The notes beneath the pieces were generated by a model, which was not told the origin of the DNA, ran no database searches, and saw nothing but the letters and a program-made list of their open reading frames with translations. This document shows positions 22,660-33,715 of a stretch of DNA of 64,000 nt, one piece after another (positions within the stretch are counted from its first letter, which is position 1; each line of letters opens with the position of its first letter). Origin of the DNA: Chrysoporthe austroafricana (Eukaryota; Ascomycota; Sordariomycetes; Diaporthales; Cryphonectriaceae); NCBI GenBank assembly GCA_001051155.2, contig JYIP02000008.1:2976001-3040000 (forward strand), given 5' to 3'. The position numbers were made by a program, and so were the translations under genes.

Positions 22660-23969
22660 ATGGCAGAGGGCGAGGCCGCTATTCCGAAGACGATGAAAGC
22701 GTGGATCGTCGCCAAAAATGGAGAGCCCAGGCAGGCTTTGACGCTCAAGAAAGACTACCCTGTCCCGAGCAGTGTCAGGTCTGGCAATATCCTCGTCAAG
22801 GTTGACTACGCTGCCCTCAATCCCGCGGACCTGAACTTCATGGCCACCCTGCCCAACTGGCTCCCCTTTCGGCGTAACCCGACGGTCGGTCTGGATTTTG
22901 CCGGGAAGGTGGTCCGTATGGGGTCGTCGGTACCGGGAAAGCTCGGTATTTCGGTCGGGTCAGAAGTGTGCGGCGCCTTCAACATCGTGTCCGTGGCTAT
23001 CGGACGCGGTAGCCTGGCAGAGTACATCGAGGTCCCGGCCACTAAAGTCGCGCTGAAGCCCAAGAAGATACAGTTGAGAGATGCCGCGGGTGCTCTTGGG
23101 ATCGCCGGCCAGACGGCGTGCATTGTGATGAAGGAGGGTCACGTCAAGGCTGGTGACCGGGTCCTCGTCAACGGCGCGAGCGGGGGCGTAGGCTCCGTTC
23201 TCGTTCAGGTAGCCAAGGCCAAAGGTGCTATTGTCTACGGCGTGTGCTCTGCTGCAAATGCAGAGCTCGTGAAGGGTCTCGGGGCGGACGAGGTACGGAA
23301 AACGGCATAGTCATTGAACGGCTGCCCCCGTCTTTCTTTATTTCTATCCCGTAGAGGAGCTTGCTGACTGGAACGCAGGTCATCGACTACAAGGCGCATG
23401 ACTCCTTGACCTCCCATCTGGCAGAAAGTTTCCCAACCGACTCGAAGCCCCTCCAACTAATCTTTGATTGTGTCGGCAGCGACGAGCTCTTCCGAAAATG
23501 TGGTGGCTATCTCGACCGCAACGGGGCTTTCATTACGATCGTTGGTGGTGTTGGGCGTGGGCCGATCATGAGAAGCAAGTTCCTGCCTGCGGCCCTCGGC
23601 GGGACTCCGCGAAGGTTTGAGATGCTGTCTTTGGCACCTGACGGCGCAATCGCGAAGGAGGTGGCAAGAGTGAGTGCTCTCCCGCATCATACCATTCATC
23701 ATGCCACTCTCTTTCCAAAAGAAACTTTGGAATAGAGAACTTCAGGCTCTGCATCGCATCGCGGTTCTAATACATAGCAGTGGATCGAGGACGGCGACTT
23801 CCACGATTTTCCAATGGATTCTGAGTATCCGATGGATCAGGTAGTTGAGGTATGATTCCCCGTCGCATTCTGTCTGTCCTCAGGTGCTGATCTCAAGATT
23901 TGCCAGGCTTTTGAGAGAGTCGCAAGCAAGAGGTCTAAGGGCAAGGTTATAGTCAAGGTGTCTGAATAA
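22660..23969 (+). CDS. MDR-family NAD(P)H-dependent oxidoreductase (quinone-reductase/RTN4IP1-like)
   Basis: Four exons (22660-23292, 23379-23669, 23781-23849, 23907-23969) give 351 aa; splice phases all agree. The N-terminal GroES-like domain includes LVKVDYAALNPADLNFMATL and TVGLDFAGKVV. The Rossmann domain has the cofactor loop VNGASGGVGSVLVQVAKAKG. There is no cluster of catalytic-zinc Cys/His ligands, so it fits the zinc-free quinone-oxidoreductase branch of medium-chain dehydrogenases rather than alcohol dehydrogenases. Reduction of quinones or activated enones with NADPH is the family activity; the substrate is unknown. The C-terminal exons (DFPMDSEYPMDQVVE, AFERVASKRSKGKVIVKV) match the family end. 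It begins about 390 bp past the Helitron TC end and appears intact. Confidence 0.88.
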
Positions 23970-24832
23970 ATCAAGGCGCCTTGCAGAGGGGGCTAGGATC
24001 AAGCGGGCGGATCTCACTAAGGCTTAGAGGTCTGAATCTGGCTGTTCATCTCATCTCATCCATGGTGCTAGGATGGTGTCTCAGCTAGGGTAATATTAAT
24101 CTGTTAGAAATGCCAACGTGGAGAAGACGGTGGTGGGAAAAGCGTCAACTTGAATTGACAATCCCACTATGCGCACGCGGAAGTACGCTGCTAGAATCAA
24201 GTACACACAAGCCAGCCCAGGCTTGATCAGTAATGTACTAGTAGGTTAATCTGCCTTCGAATACACGGCCAAAGGCGGACGGTAGACTCATTAGTACGCG
24301 TGGTACAGCGAACCTGAGCGGGCAGAAACCCCAACAACTTTTTATGGGGAGAATATACCCGATCGCAGGCCGAACGGACCACAATCTGTGCGAGCAAGTG
24401 CATGAGTGGGATATCTTCAGCACTCGTGAGCCAGTCATATTGTGGTTGTGATGGACGTAGAGAGATCTCGAAGAAGCAATCGATGAGGCACACTGGTTGT
24501 ATGGTTCTGAACTGTGTGTTAGCACTGCGACCTTTCCACTAATAACGATGATTGATATCTAGGCCGGGGGTTGTATTGCATTTACTGAACAAACGTGAAA
24601 GATGACGGGCCATGTTGCGCGTGGCCGCGAATGTCTTGAAGGCTTCTGCTCTTGAGACGAGCTGCGATGATATCCACGCCTTTGTGACGATTCGTGTGAT
24701 TTTCAAGCTTCTAGAGGGACGTGGTGCGCAAATATATTCGCTCTGTATCCTCATCGGGTTACCCTCTCTTGACGCTACAACCATGTCCGCACAAATATAT
24801 ATCTATACCGGACCCAGATCGATCATAACCTC
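23970..24832. other. Intergenic, nothing recognised
   Basis: Convergent 3' ends on both sides. Short open frames on the minus strand show no family similarity. Confidence 0.5.
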
Positions 24833-27101
24833 CTAGATAGCCTCAGGTGTGTCCCGATATGCCTCTGGCAAGATTCCCTCGATAGCCGCCTTGATCTGCA
24901 AGGCAAGAGGCAGTGAGTAGTACCGGTGTTGTGCAGTGGTCCCGCCACAGATCCAGTAGTTGTCCAGCATCAAGTTCCGCTTGAACATCCCCCGGATCTC
25001 ACCCTCCTTGTCCACGCCCCATATGCCATCCCGCCTCGCAGCCACCTCGTGCGGGCCCAGCACCTCGCCCTCGTCCCCGCCGGCCTCTCCGTCCACGAAC
25101 AGCTTAGACCCGAGAACCTCGGCGGTCACCGGCCGGTCCTTGTCCCTGAAGCCAGTACACCACACGATGGCGTCGGCCTCCAGCACCGACCCGTCGCTGA
25201 GCTCGAGCCCCGCGGCGGTGTAGCTGACCGGGGCGACGTTGCCCCGGACCGCGGCCCTCCCATCGATGATCATGGCGACGCCCTCGCCGATGTCGTTGAA
25301 GTGGCCCCCCGCCCTCTCCAGCAGGTGGTGCATTAGATCCCCCTTGCCGTCCACGCTGTCGTAGACCGGGAACCCGGCCTCGGCCAGCGGCCGGTACCGG
25401 TCGGGCTCCTTCCGGGCCAGCGCCGTGAACAGCCCGGCCGCGAGCGGGCCGCCGATGGCGACAGGGCCGGACATCTGCAGCTTGTCGGCGTGCTCCGCCG
25501 GCACCCGCTCGTACAGACCCAGGCCCTGGGGCGCCAGCGAGTACTCCCACGGGAAGATGTACGTTGGCGACCGGGCGATCATGGTCGTGCGGAGGCCGGC
25601 CGCCACGCAGTCCTCCATCACGTCGAAGGCCGAGTTGGCGGACCCCACGACAATCACAGACTGTCAGTATCTCTGTGTCAGCCCGTTCCTCCCGGCTGCG
25701 GCTGCGGCTGCATGTTCGCGTCTTCACGGCACGGGCATCGCACTCACCTTGGCACCTCGGTCGGCCAGCGTCTTCGGGTTCTTGTACTGGACCGAGTGGA
25801 TGTTGATGCCCCTGTATTCCCCGGGGATATCAGGGACATATGGCGCGGACCCGCCGAAGCCGCTGGCCTGGATGAGGTGTCTGCTCTTGACCGTCTTGAC
25901 GCCGAACGGCGTGCGAACCTTGAAGGTCCAGAGGCCGCGGGACCGGCTGAAGGACGAGCCCTCGACGACGGAGGAGCTGAGGAGGTTCAGGTGGAATGTG
26001 GCCGCGTAGTTCTTCATGTGGTCGGCGAGATCCTGCCTCGTGAGGATCACGGGCAGGTGGTCCGGGTAGTCTGTTCAGGCGAGACGGGTTAACCACGCAC
26101 CATCCCACCGCGTGCGTGCAGGACTGGACGGGGTCTCGGGGGGACCTACGCAGATAGGGTGTCTCGCAGTTGTGCCGTCCGATGTGGAAGCGGAGGCAGT
26201 CGTACCGCAGCGCCCAGTTGTCGCCGGGCTGCGGGTTCCTGTCGACAATGACCGTCTCGACGCCGAGCGCCTTGAGGCGGGCGGCGAGAATCAGGCCGCT
26301 GGCGATTCATTATTTTCCAAAGTCAGCCGCACTGGGACCCGGCAACAGGTAGCAGGAGAGGGGCGCTCCGGGGGGGGGGGGATGCTCACGCGTTTCCGCC
26401 GCCCAGGACGAAGACATCTGTCTCGATCGCCTCGTCCGCCTCCAGGCTCCGCCCCGGCGCCCTGAGTGCGTCCAGGTCCTCCGGGAACGACCGCAGGGCA
26501 TCGACCCACGTGGACAGGGCCCAGATCTTCCAGACGACGCGGCCGCCGTCCGCCTCCTCCGGCAGGAGCACCACCCGCCCGCCACAGGCCGCGGCCGGGC
26601 TGGCCGTCTCGAAGGTGAACAAGCCCTCGATCCACCGCAGGGCGGGCGACACCGTGACATCCTTCACGCTGTCGGCGTCGAGGTGGAAGCCGCCCGCCCA
26701 GCCCCGCCGGCGCCGCAGCTCCAGCAGCGCGGGCGCGATCGCCGGGCCGTCGCTGAGGGTGCGCAGGTGCCACGTGAGGGCGAGGATGTCGCGCCAGTAG
26801 GCCTGGCTGCGCAGGAAGCACGATGCGACCCGTGCGGCGTCGCCCGCCTGCAGGGCGTCGTCGAGCGAGCTGAGAGCCTCCCGGACGACAGCGGGCGCGG
26901 GCACGTCGGCCGGGTCTGGGAGGCGCGCCGGCAGGCCAGGAAAGGGTCGGTAGACGTCCCTGACCAGGCTTGCCAGCGGCGGGTACTCCTCGACCTGCGG
27001 TGTGACTGTGGCGCGGTGGCACGCATCTCCCGTCAGTCCCTTCTGCAATCTACCAGTGCATGTGCCACGACGGGGCGGGATGTTCCCATACCGGAGCCCA
27101 T
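24833..27101 (-). CDS. Flavin-dependent monooxygenase with N-terminal NTF2-like domain
   Basis: Five exons proposed (27092-27101, 26390-27005, 26150-26298, 25748-26070, 24833-25660), giving 641 aa with consistent phases. The large second exon has no internal Met, so I place the start in a 10-nt first exon (ATGGGCTCCG) spliced to give MGSVTPQVEEYPPL. Residues about 1-200 form a SnoaL/NTF2-like domain (LTWHLRTLSDG, GGFHLDADSVK). The monooxygenase follows, with FAD motif DVFVLGGGNAGLILAARLKA, the FMO signature region EYRGINIHSVQYKNP, NADPH motif VIVVGSANSAFDVMEDC and the late ADAIVWCTGFRD. The layout matches fungal FMO-like enzymes related to YUCCA-type monooxygenases. It probably oxygenates a small molecule at N, S or a ketone; substrate unknown. 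The gene is GC-rich and intact, except that the first exon is a prediction. Confidence 0.85.
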
Positions 27102-28087
27102 GGCGATCGTCTTCCGAGCTACAGGTCGGACTGCCTGGTCTGGTGCACAGGTGAGCTGCTGGTGGCCAAGCCTGTGGGCCACGCAGGACCACGAAGTAAG
27201 GTTTGTTGGGATGGATTCGAGTATACGGACTTGGCGGCGACTTTGCGTCCGCCCTCGTTGGTATTGTATATTGTACCAGAGATGAACCCAGCCTGTGTAG
27301 TGATGCCTACCTACCTCGAGAGGTATCTATATGTACCCAGGCTTCTGCATGGAAAAACCGGAAAACCCGCGGCCAGGCAGCATCCGCGCGCCAGGGGCGG
27401 AGGTATGGATTAATAGCGTATACGAAACCGGGTCTTTTTCTGTGTTTCGCCTACGGCCAAGGGACATATAGGAGGCTCGCGCGCTTGCTTAACCCCGCAA
27501 GCCGGATGTGACCACGGGAGGCGGAGGCGCAAACTGAGGCCGAGAGAGAACGTTCCCCAACTTGTCTCGCGCGTGCTGGCGTTAGTATGCGCACGTCGTG
27601 TGCCTCGGTGGCTGCTATGCCGCATAATAGCCGGTGGTCGTAGGGCCGGGAAGGGCAGCCGGAATAAGTAACCTGGCGGGCTCGTGGGGAGGCGGTCAAT
27701 GCTGCAGCTCGCAGACAGGGGAAATAAACTCTATGTGGATTGGCTGGTTGTGAATGGCCTGCTCGTATGTTCTGCTCCATATGCGTATATGTACTGCTAT
27801 AAATATAGAGTAGTGAGACAGCTGGGTCGGCCTCGCGCAGAGAAAACATCCAACCACCGTGCCCGCAAGAGTATGTATCCATCCCGTCGTAGTTTATGCA
27901 GCGACAAAAGAAGGCGGCGCGCACGCCGCAGCGAGCGGACGTCAGACCCACAGCTTGGATGCGGGCAGGGAGGAAGCGATGCTGTGCGCTCCGAGCACCA
28001 ATACATCGCAAGTACGCCCACCACACGCAACGGTAGCTTGTTCCACGACAGAGGATGGCGCAGAGGCTGGCGCAGAGGCAGGCCTAC
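27102..28087. other. Intergenic, nothing recognised
   Basis: Holds the upstream region of the monooxygenase and the 3' region of the reductase. No coding signal beyond chance frames. Confidence 0.45.
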
Positions 28088-29280
28088 TTAGTCCGTCCGC
28101 TTCCCCGCCGCCGGCTGCCGGCCTGCTAGGATCGCCTCGAGGGTGTTGACCCTGAACATGCGGTAGATGACGGTGTCCACGAGCCACTCGCCGACGCACG
28201 AGCCGAACCAGATGAGGCGCGCGAGGCCGCCGGCGTAGTGCCAGTCGGGGCGGCCGAGGCCCAGGGTGCCGCGGAGGAACAGCGGCCAGTCGGGCTTCAG
28301 GGCGTCGGCGACGAGCCCCCGCGCGTAGGCGGCGGGCTCCACGGAGGAGGGCGTGGTGCGCGAGAAGGTGAGGCGCCAGCGGTAGACGTCCTCGATGGGG
28401 GCGTACAGGCTGCCCGGGGTCAGGGCGCGGTCGGTCTGCAGGTTGATGTTGGTGCGGACGGCGCCGGTGATGGCCACCATGACGCGGACGCCGTAGGGGC
28501 GGAGCTCCTGGCGGAGGGTGCGCGAGTAGCCGTTGACGGCGCTCTTGGAGGCGCTGTAGGCCGAGGCGAACGGGTAGGGGATGATGGACGCGCCGGAGGA
28601 GATGTTGACGATGAGGCCGCGGGCAGCGATGAGCAGGCGGACGAAGTGGTTGACCACGGCCATGACGCCGAAGACATTGGTCTCGAAGGTCCTGCGCACG
28701 TCGTCGAGGTCCAGGTCGGTCGCCGGCACCGTGTGCGTCCGCCCGCTGTTCCGGAACGGTCGGAACGGTCAGAACGGTCCTCGTCGCCGTGCCCGGCGGG
28801 GGGATGACGGCGTGGAGGGCAGGGCAACTCACGCGTTGTTGACGAGGATGTCGAGGCGGCCCCCGGTCAGGCGGGCGACCTCGTCGGCGCAGGCGGCTAT
28901 GCTCGCCTCGTCGGTCACGTCGAGCTGGAGGCAGGTGAAGCCGGGCATGTCGGCGAGGTCCGCCAGCACGGCAGGATTCCGGGCCGTCGCAAAGACGTGC
29001 AGGCCTGTCGCCGCCGGCGGGGGGGCGCGTCAGCCCGTTTCCTGTCAGCCACGCACGCCGGCACAGCAGGTCTCAGCAGACGGACGACGAACCTCGGGCG
29101 CGGAACGCCTTGCAGACCTCATGGCCTATGCCGCCGGGCGAGCACCTGAACATACGCCGTCCCCGCGTCAGCCGGCGCGCTCATGATACGGTAGGGAGGC
29201 AGACCAGTCTTGGTTGGTCCCTGGGGAAAGCCCACGAACCCGGTGACCAGCACCGTCTTCTGCCCAGGCTCGATAGCCAT
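28088..29280 (-). CDS. Short-chain dehydrogenase, AYR1-like (1-acyl-DHAP reductase family)
   Basis: Four exons (29240-29280, 29093-29145, 28833-29004, 28088-28745) give 307 aa. The spliced N-terminus contains the NADPH-binding TGCSPGGIGHEVCKAF (about residues 13-28). LDILVNNAG and catalytic NISS (Ser138/139) with Tyr152-xxx-Lys156 (YSASK) follow. The C-terminal part has an amphipathic run (LIWFGSCVGEWLVDTVIYRMF) typical of the fungal AYR1 group. AYR1 reduces 1-acyl-dihydroxyacetone phosphate in lipid synthesis at ER and lipid droplets. Moulds carry many paralogues of unknown substrate, some in metabolite clusters, so the role here is open. The first donor is GTTCGT, a little unusual but in phase. 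Confidence 0.86.
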
Positions 29281-29526
29281 GGCAGATCTCAGAGCAGGGC
29301 AGGGGGCAGGGCAGAGCACGGCAGAGCAGGGCGGTTTTCTCCTCGGATGGATGGATGGATGGTGGATGTACGATGGCGGTGCGGTATGGATTCCGGCTGG
29401 CGAGGCGCAGGATGCGAGTGCTAGAATAGAAGTAGCGTGCCAGTCTATCAACCAGTCCCCACCGGCTGACTGTGATATGATGTTCCTACGAGCCACTACG
29501 AGGACGTCGCGGAGAGACAGATAGAC

Positions 29527-29530
<4 letters not shown>

Positions 29531-29568
<38 letters not shown>
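29531..29568. repeat. (GA)n microsatellite
   Basis: About 18 uninterrupted AG units. Confidence 0.95.
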
Positions 29569-29573
<5 letters not shown>

Positions 29574-30144
29574 GAGGGAGCGCTGGTAATTATTTATTGG
29601 GATCTTAGTCATGCCACAGTCCAACTTTATCGTCCACATACTATAACGAAATAGGTAAGTTCTCATACTATCTAGTCTTACCGCCGGTAGCATCAATTGT
29701 CATAAGTACGACGGCGTCTCAAGCCTTTGCCCAATACTAGGCACACTGTCTCGTCTCAATCGGATTCAAATCTGGAGAGAAACATGGCGCATACCATCGT
29801 TTGCGCGATGATTGCACAGCCTCATCCTAGGGTTGGGTTGCAACACTGGTCCTCGAGTTAGGGTCTGGTAAATTTGTGATCGTTCGCATGCCAGATTGTG
29901 AGAGGTTTTGTCTAGGTTGTAACGTTGTGCCGTTGGCTCCGAAGAAGCTGAGATGGGCTCATCGAATGATATCTCCCAGATCGTTATTCAGGGTTTTAGT
30001 CGTCCTAAAGATGCACGCATCTGCGCTGTCTGAGCAACAACAGACGGAAGGGTGCAGCGATGCACAGTCACCACACGACAGCGAGGCTGACAACGAAACT
30101 CCACTTGGAAGGGCGTATAAGACAAAGTGCCCCGCAGCACAACC

Positions 30145-30203
30145 ACCCACACCCACACCCACACCCACACCCACACACACACCCACACCCACACCCACAC
30201 CCA

Positions 30204-30251
<48 letters not shown>

Positions 30252-30258
30252 ACCACCA
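30145..30258. repeat. (CCCACA)n followed by (CA)n microsatellite
   Basis: About ten CCCACA-type units run into about 20 CA units and end in CACCACCAC. It lies about 120 bp before the SnoaL-like start. Open frames through it are repeat artefacts. Confidence 0.95.
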
Positions 30259-30380
30259 CTAGTTGTCCCCCGTCTACGGAGAATCATGGCGATAGTAGGA
30301 TCCTAGTAGCACTTTCACCTTCACTAGGCTGCTAGCTTCAGTCGAGAAACAAGACCCTCACTTGCACCCTCCGAAGACAC

Positions 30381-31199
30381 ATGGATCGAGCTCTGCACTC
30401 CATGATCCTGGGCCTCCTCACCGGCCCAGGCGAGGTTGATAGCCCGAACCCCACGAGGCAGCGCTCGACAGACGGCGGCGACACCACAGGACACATCCCA
30501 GCGTCCTCGTTTCAAGCCGACGGAGCGGAGTACAACGTGCTCGACTCGTTGGTGGATATAGTCCTCAAGGACGACACCACCGACCCATCCGTCCTCGCAG
30601 CACGAGTGATCTTCACCGTCCGCAGAGCCACCGCCGAAACTGGTGGTGAGGCCGCCCCGGCCATCGAGGTCGCAGCACACGCCTTCCTCTGGGCCAGCGG
30701 CTCCAAGGTCGTCCGGTCCGAGCTCATCCTCGACACAGAAGCTCTCCAGTCGCGCCGCCCAACAGCAGAGCGCGCCTCTGTCGCTCCAACCCGCCCGGCA
30801 GCACAAGGCCGCCTCGCCGAGACGTATCGGTCCTACGTATCTGCCATCAACGCTCGCCAGATGAGCACCACCCTGCCTGATTTCTGCCACCCTACCGTCA
30901 CCCACAACGGCCGGCCCCTCGCGCTGCCGACGTACCAGCGGCTCATGACAGACGCACAGACCGTGATCCCGGACATTGTCTTCGCCGTCGATAGCCTCGT
31001 GGTGGACGAGGAGAGGGGCATGGTAGCCGCGCTGTTGGGGTTTACGGGCACGTCGGTCGGGGAGTTTGCCGGAGTGGAGGGGACTGGGAGGGAAGTGCGG
31101 TTTGGGGAGATCGTATTCTACTGGTTCGTGGAAGGCAAGATCTCGAGGGTAGTGAGTCTGGTGGATCTGGACACATATCGGGCGCAGGCAAGGGGCTGA
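30381..31199 (+). CDS. SnoaL-like (NTF2-fold) protein
   Basis: Intronless, 272 aa. The second half, from about residue 148 (LAETYRSYVSAINARQMSTT) to the end, matches fungal SnoaL-like polyketide-cyclase-type proteins: PTVTHNGRPLALPTYQRLM, then DIVFAVDSLVV, then FGEIVFYWFVEGKISRVVSL. The first half (about 25-120) has its own NTF2-like pattern (FTVRR...FLWASGSKVVRSELILD). The whole may therefore be two NTF2 folds in tandem. The fold binds small hydrophobic ligands; some members catalyse cyclisation, others have no known activity. No signal peptide. It sits beside oxidative enzymes that could use related substrates, but nothing shows coregulation. Confidence 0.75.
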   Translation: MDRALHSMILGLLTGPGEVDSPNPTRQRSTDGGDTTGHIPASSFQADGAEYNVLDSLVDIVLKDDTTDPSVLAARVIFTVRRATAETGGEAAPAIEVAAHAFLWASGSKVVRSELILDTEALQSRRPTAERASVAPTRPAAQGRLAETYRSYVSAINARQMSTTLPDFCHPTVTHNGRPLALPTYQRLMTDAQTVIPDIVFAVDSLVVDEERGMVAALLGFTGTSVGEFAGVEGTGREVRFGEIVFYWFVEGKISRVVSLVDLDTYRAQARG

Positions 31200-31644
31200 A
31201 CGAGGGAGTACTGCGGGTGAGGAGATCATCTGTTGGCCTGGACACATACTTTCTTCGGTCCAAACATGTATGAGGGGGGGCATATTGTGCCCGCGGCTAC
31301 GCGACGTGGTAGAAAGGACACGGCGACCCACGTCCTCACATGGATGGACTGAGAAAGTAGAATTGGCTGTGAAGGGATTCAAATGACGAGAAATGATATT
31401 AGTCGTTCAATCATCGCTGTGAGGCCGTAGGCGCGGCATCAGTGGCTCAAAACCCAAAAAAAAACAAAAACAAAAAAAAACATAAAAGCAAGAAGGCGAG
31501 CCCGCAACGGGACCGGCCGGATCCCTGATCCCTCATATACAGTATGACTACATAACTTGAAGCCTTTGTCCACGAGTAAAAATTCCTGCAGTCTGGGTCC
31601 CGGACGCTCGTCAAAACCGAAACGCCTACGCCGAAGCATCAATC
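31200..31644. other. Short convergent intergenic region
   Basis: Contains an A-rich run near 31455-31485. Nothing else recognised. Confidence 0.5.
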
Positions 31645-32577
31645 CTAGGCGACGACATCCTGCGCGATGGCAGTGACGGGTGTGCTGGCGGCGTTCCACG
31701 TTACAGTGGTAGGCCAGAGCTCCTCGTGAAGTTCCTCCTCATCGTCAGCATCCGTCCAACCCCTCACCGGGCCCCAGCAGATGGTACGGCCATGAGCCCT
31801 AGCGGTTTCTAGCAGGCCCTGCGTCATGTCGCCCGACTTCTTGACCGGGCTGTGCGCATCGAACTGCACCTTGTCGACATTGGGAAGGCCCTTCAGGACA
31901 TCGCCGAGTAGGTCCCGGCAGAAGGTCTCGTAGTATCCGGGAGACTTGCGCCAGCCATTGAAGATGTTATCACTGGGGTCGATCTCGATATAGACATTCA
32001 GACGGCGGACGTTGACACAGTCCTGGAGGCCGAGCATGTCATTGACAACCCAGCTGCGGTACGGCCTGGCCCAGCCAGGACCCAGGCGCAGCTCTAAGGT
32101 GGTCATGTGGCGACGGCACTGGGGCTTGATGCAGGCTAGGAGCCCCTTCTTGGTCTTGACATGGCGGCCGTCGATGGGGAAGATGCGGAAGGTGTTGGTG
32201 CTGTAGAAGACGTGGGAAGCCTCGCGATAGATGGTACGGCAGACCCGCAGTATCCTGAGCTTTCTGTGGATCTCGAAATAGTTTCCAGGCTGCAGGTCAA
32301 TGACACCATCGATGTCGTCGAAGTAATGGCCGTAAACCTTGACGCGCAGCTCCGAGGGCAGGTCCATGAAGCGGAAGGGGAAGATCTTCTTCCTGCTGTA
32401 CACGACCGGCTTCAGGGGGACGTCGAGGGTCAGGCTTGCGACGTCGAGGCTGTTGACAGCGTCTTCGCCGTCCGGCTCGGTCTCGGAGGGATGGGTCGGC
32501 TGGTGGGCGGATGGGATCGGGGTTGGCGAGGAACCGGCGCCCTTGACACGGGAGCCCTTGGACGCCCGACGAGGCAT
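31645..32577 (-). CDS. F-box-like protein of unknown target
   Basis: 310 aa from the Met at 32577 (MPRRASKGSRVKGAGSS). The open frame extends upstream to 32754 but crosses a TGTGCC repeat there, so I prefer the internal start. The core FPFRFMDLPSELRVKVYGHY (about residues 65-85) and LRILRVCRTIYREASHVFYS match the short F-box-like module common in ascomycete proteins. The rest (MTTLELRLG, VRRLNVYIEI, LPNVDKVQFD) has leucine-repeat-like spacing. Such proteins may serve as substrate adaptors of SCF ubiquitin ligases, but many are uncharacterised. No intron needed. Confidence 0.75.
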   Translation of the reverse strand: MPRRASKGSRVKGAGSSPTPIPSAHQPTHPSETEPDGEDAVNSLDVASLTLDVPLKPVVYSRKKIFPFRFMDLPSELRVKVYGHYFDDIDGVIDLQPGNYFEIHRKLRILRVCRTIYREASHVFYSTNTFRIFPIDGRHVKTKKGLLACIKPQCRRHMTTLELRLGPGWARPYRSWVVNDMLGLQDCVNVRRLNVYIEIDPSDNIFNGWRKSPGYYETFCRDLLGDVLKGLPNVDKVQFDAHSPVKKSGDMTQGLLETARAHGRTICWGPVRGWTDADDEEELHEELWPTTVTWNAASTPVTAIAQDVVA

Positions 32578-33715
32578 GGCTGGAGATGGAAACCGGAAAG
32601 GTCGAGGAGAAATGACCTGTGTGCCTGTGCCTGTGCCTGTGCTTGTACCTGTGCTTGGATCCCAAGACTGGAAAGTGAAGTACGTATAGAGGCCTGGTGT
32701 CGAGTGTCGTGCGAGGGGTTGTCGGTCGGTCGATTTGGGGGGAGGGGGGGACAACTGGATCGCGTGATGTGGCGACGATTCGGTAAATTTGAGGGTGGGC
32801 TCGACTTGGACTTTCTTCGATTCGGGACAGTCGGGTTTCTGGTATCTGCTGCCGTCCGAGTCGCCTTTTGCAATCCCTCACCAAGGAGGCGCTTTCTCTT
32901 CAATAACGATAGACGGCACAGGTGGGAGTAGAGTGCAGAGGGTGGACCATCCCATCGCCAGTGCTGAGGTTCAATCGCTGGGTGGCCACCCTCAGGATGC
33001 AGCATCCGCGAGGGCCATCTTGAACTCCTTGAAGAACAGTAGGGGTCGACTGCCGGTGCTGACCATGGAAAGACTGTGGGGCAAAGGCACCGTCCAGGCA
33101 ACGTCGATGCTGGCTGGGCTAGACTGTGACGATAGTCTGGCCGTATTTCGTAGTAGTTGAGAGGGGAACCTAGAGGAGAGGCGGAGGCGGAGGAGGAGGA
33201 GGAGGTTGTTGCGGGGAAGAGGCGTCAATACAGTTGCCCAGTTGCTGGGTGGGGGGGGAGCGTTGAGCCTGTAGTGCTGAGGTAATTGGGGATGGGGATC
33301 AGGTCACCGGGACTCACCGTTGAGGATACTAAGTAGCGCCACTAAGAAGCCACTGGTGAGTGGTTAGGGCCCCACTGAGAGCGCCCAGACCACCCTGTAT
33401 GGTAGCACTGCAGACCCCGCGGCAGGCAGGGTGGCAGGGTGGCACCACACTGTGGCAGCGATCCTGGAGCTGCTACTGGGTAGTACGTACCTGATGCAAA
33501 TTTTGGTGACGAAATCCGATCGAAACCTCTTCTCGACCCGACCTGACCTGACGATCCACCGTTCGTTCAGTCCACCACCGCCCGCAGAGCGATGAACGCC
33601 ACCTAGAAGACGTGGTCCTGCAGCAGAGAAAGCCCGACAGCTCCTTTCTGAGCCTCCCCAACCAAGAGCCCTCGGTTTCCCGTCGCCCGCGCAAGGATCC
33701 TCGGTCCCCTCCATC
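32578..33715. other. Divergent promoter region of the F-box and TIM50 genes
   Basis: Open frames here are chance products; the (TGTGCC)n tract at about 32618-32655 and an AGG-rich stretch at 33178-33205 are low complexity. No gene recognised. Confidence 0.5.

Larger units (their letters stand above)
29281..30380. other. Intergenic with two microsatellites
   Basis: Divergent promoters of the reductase (minus) and the SnoaL-like gene (plus) should both lie here. Apart from the GA and CA tracts nothing was recognised. Confidence 0.5.

Noticed and set aside
22254..22748. Minus-strand frame overlapping the MDR start
   Set aside because: Shadow of the opposite-strand gene and Helitron end; no family match.
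29959..30335. Frames rich in Cys-Val or His-Pro/Thr
   Set aside because: Products of the CCCACA/CA microsatellite.
32578..32754. Upstream extension of the F-box-like protein with GTSTGTGTGT
   Set aside because: Encoded by a TGTGCC repeat; the internal Met at 32577 is the better start.
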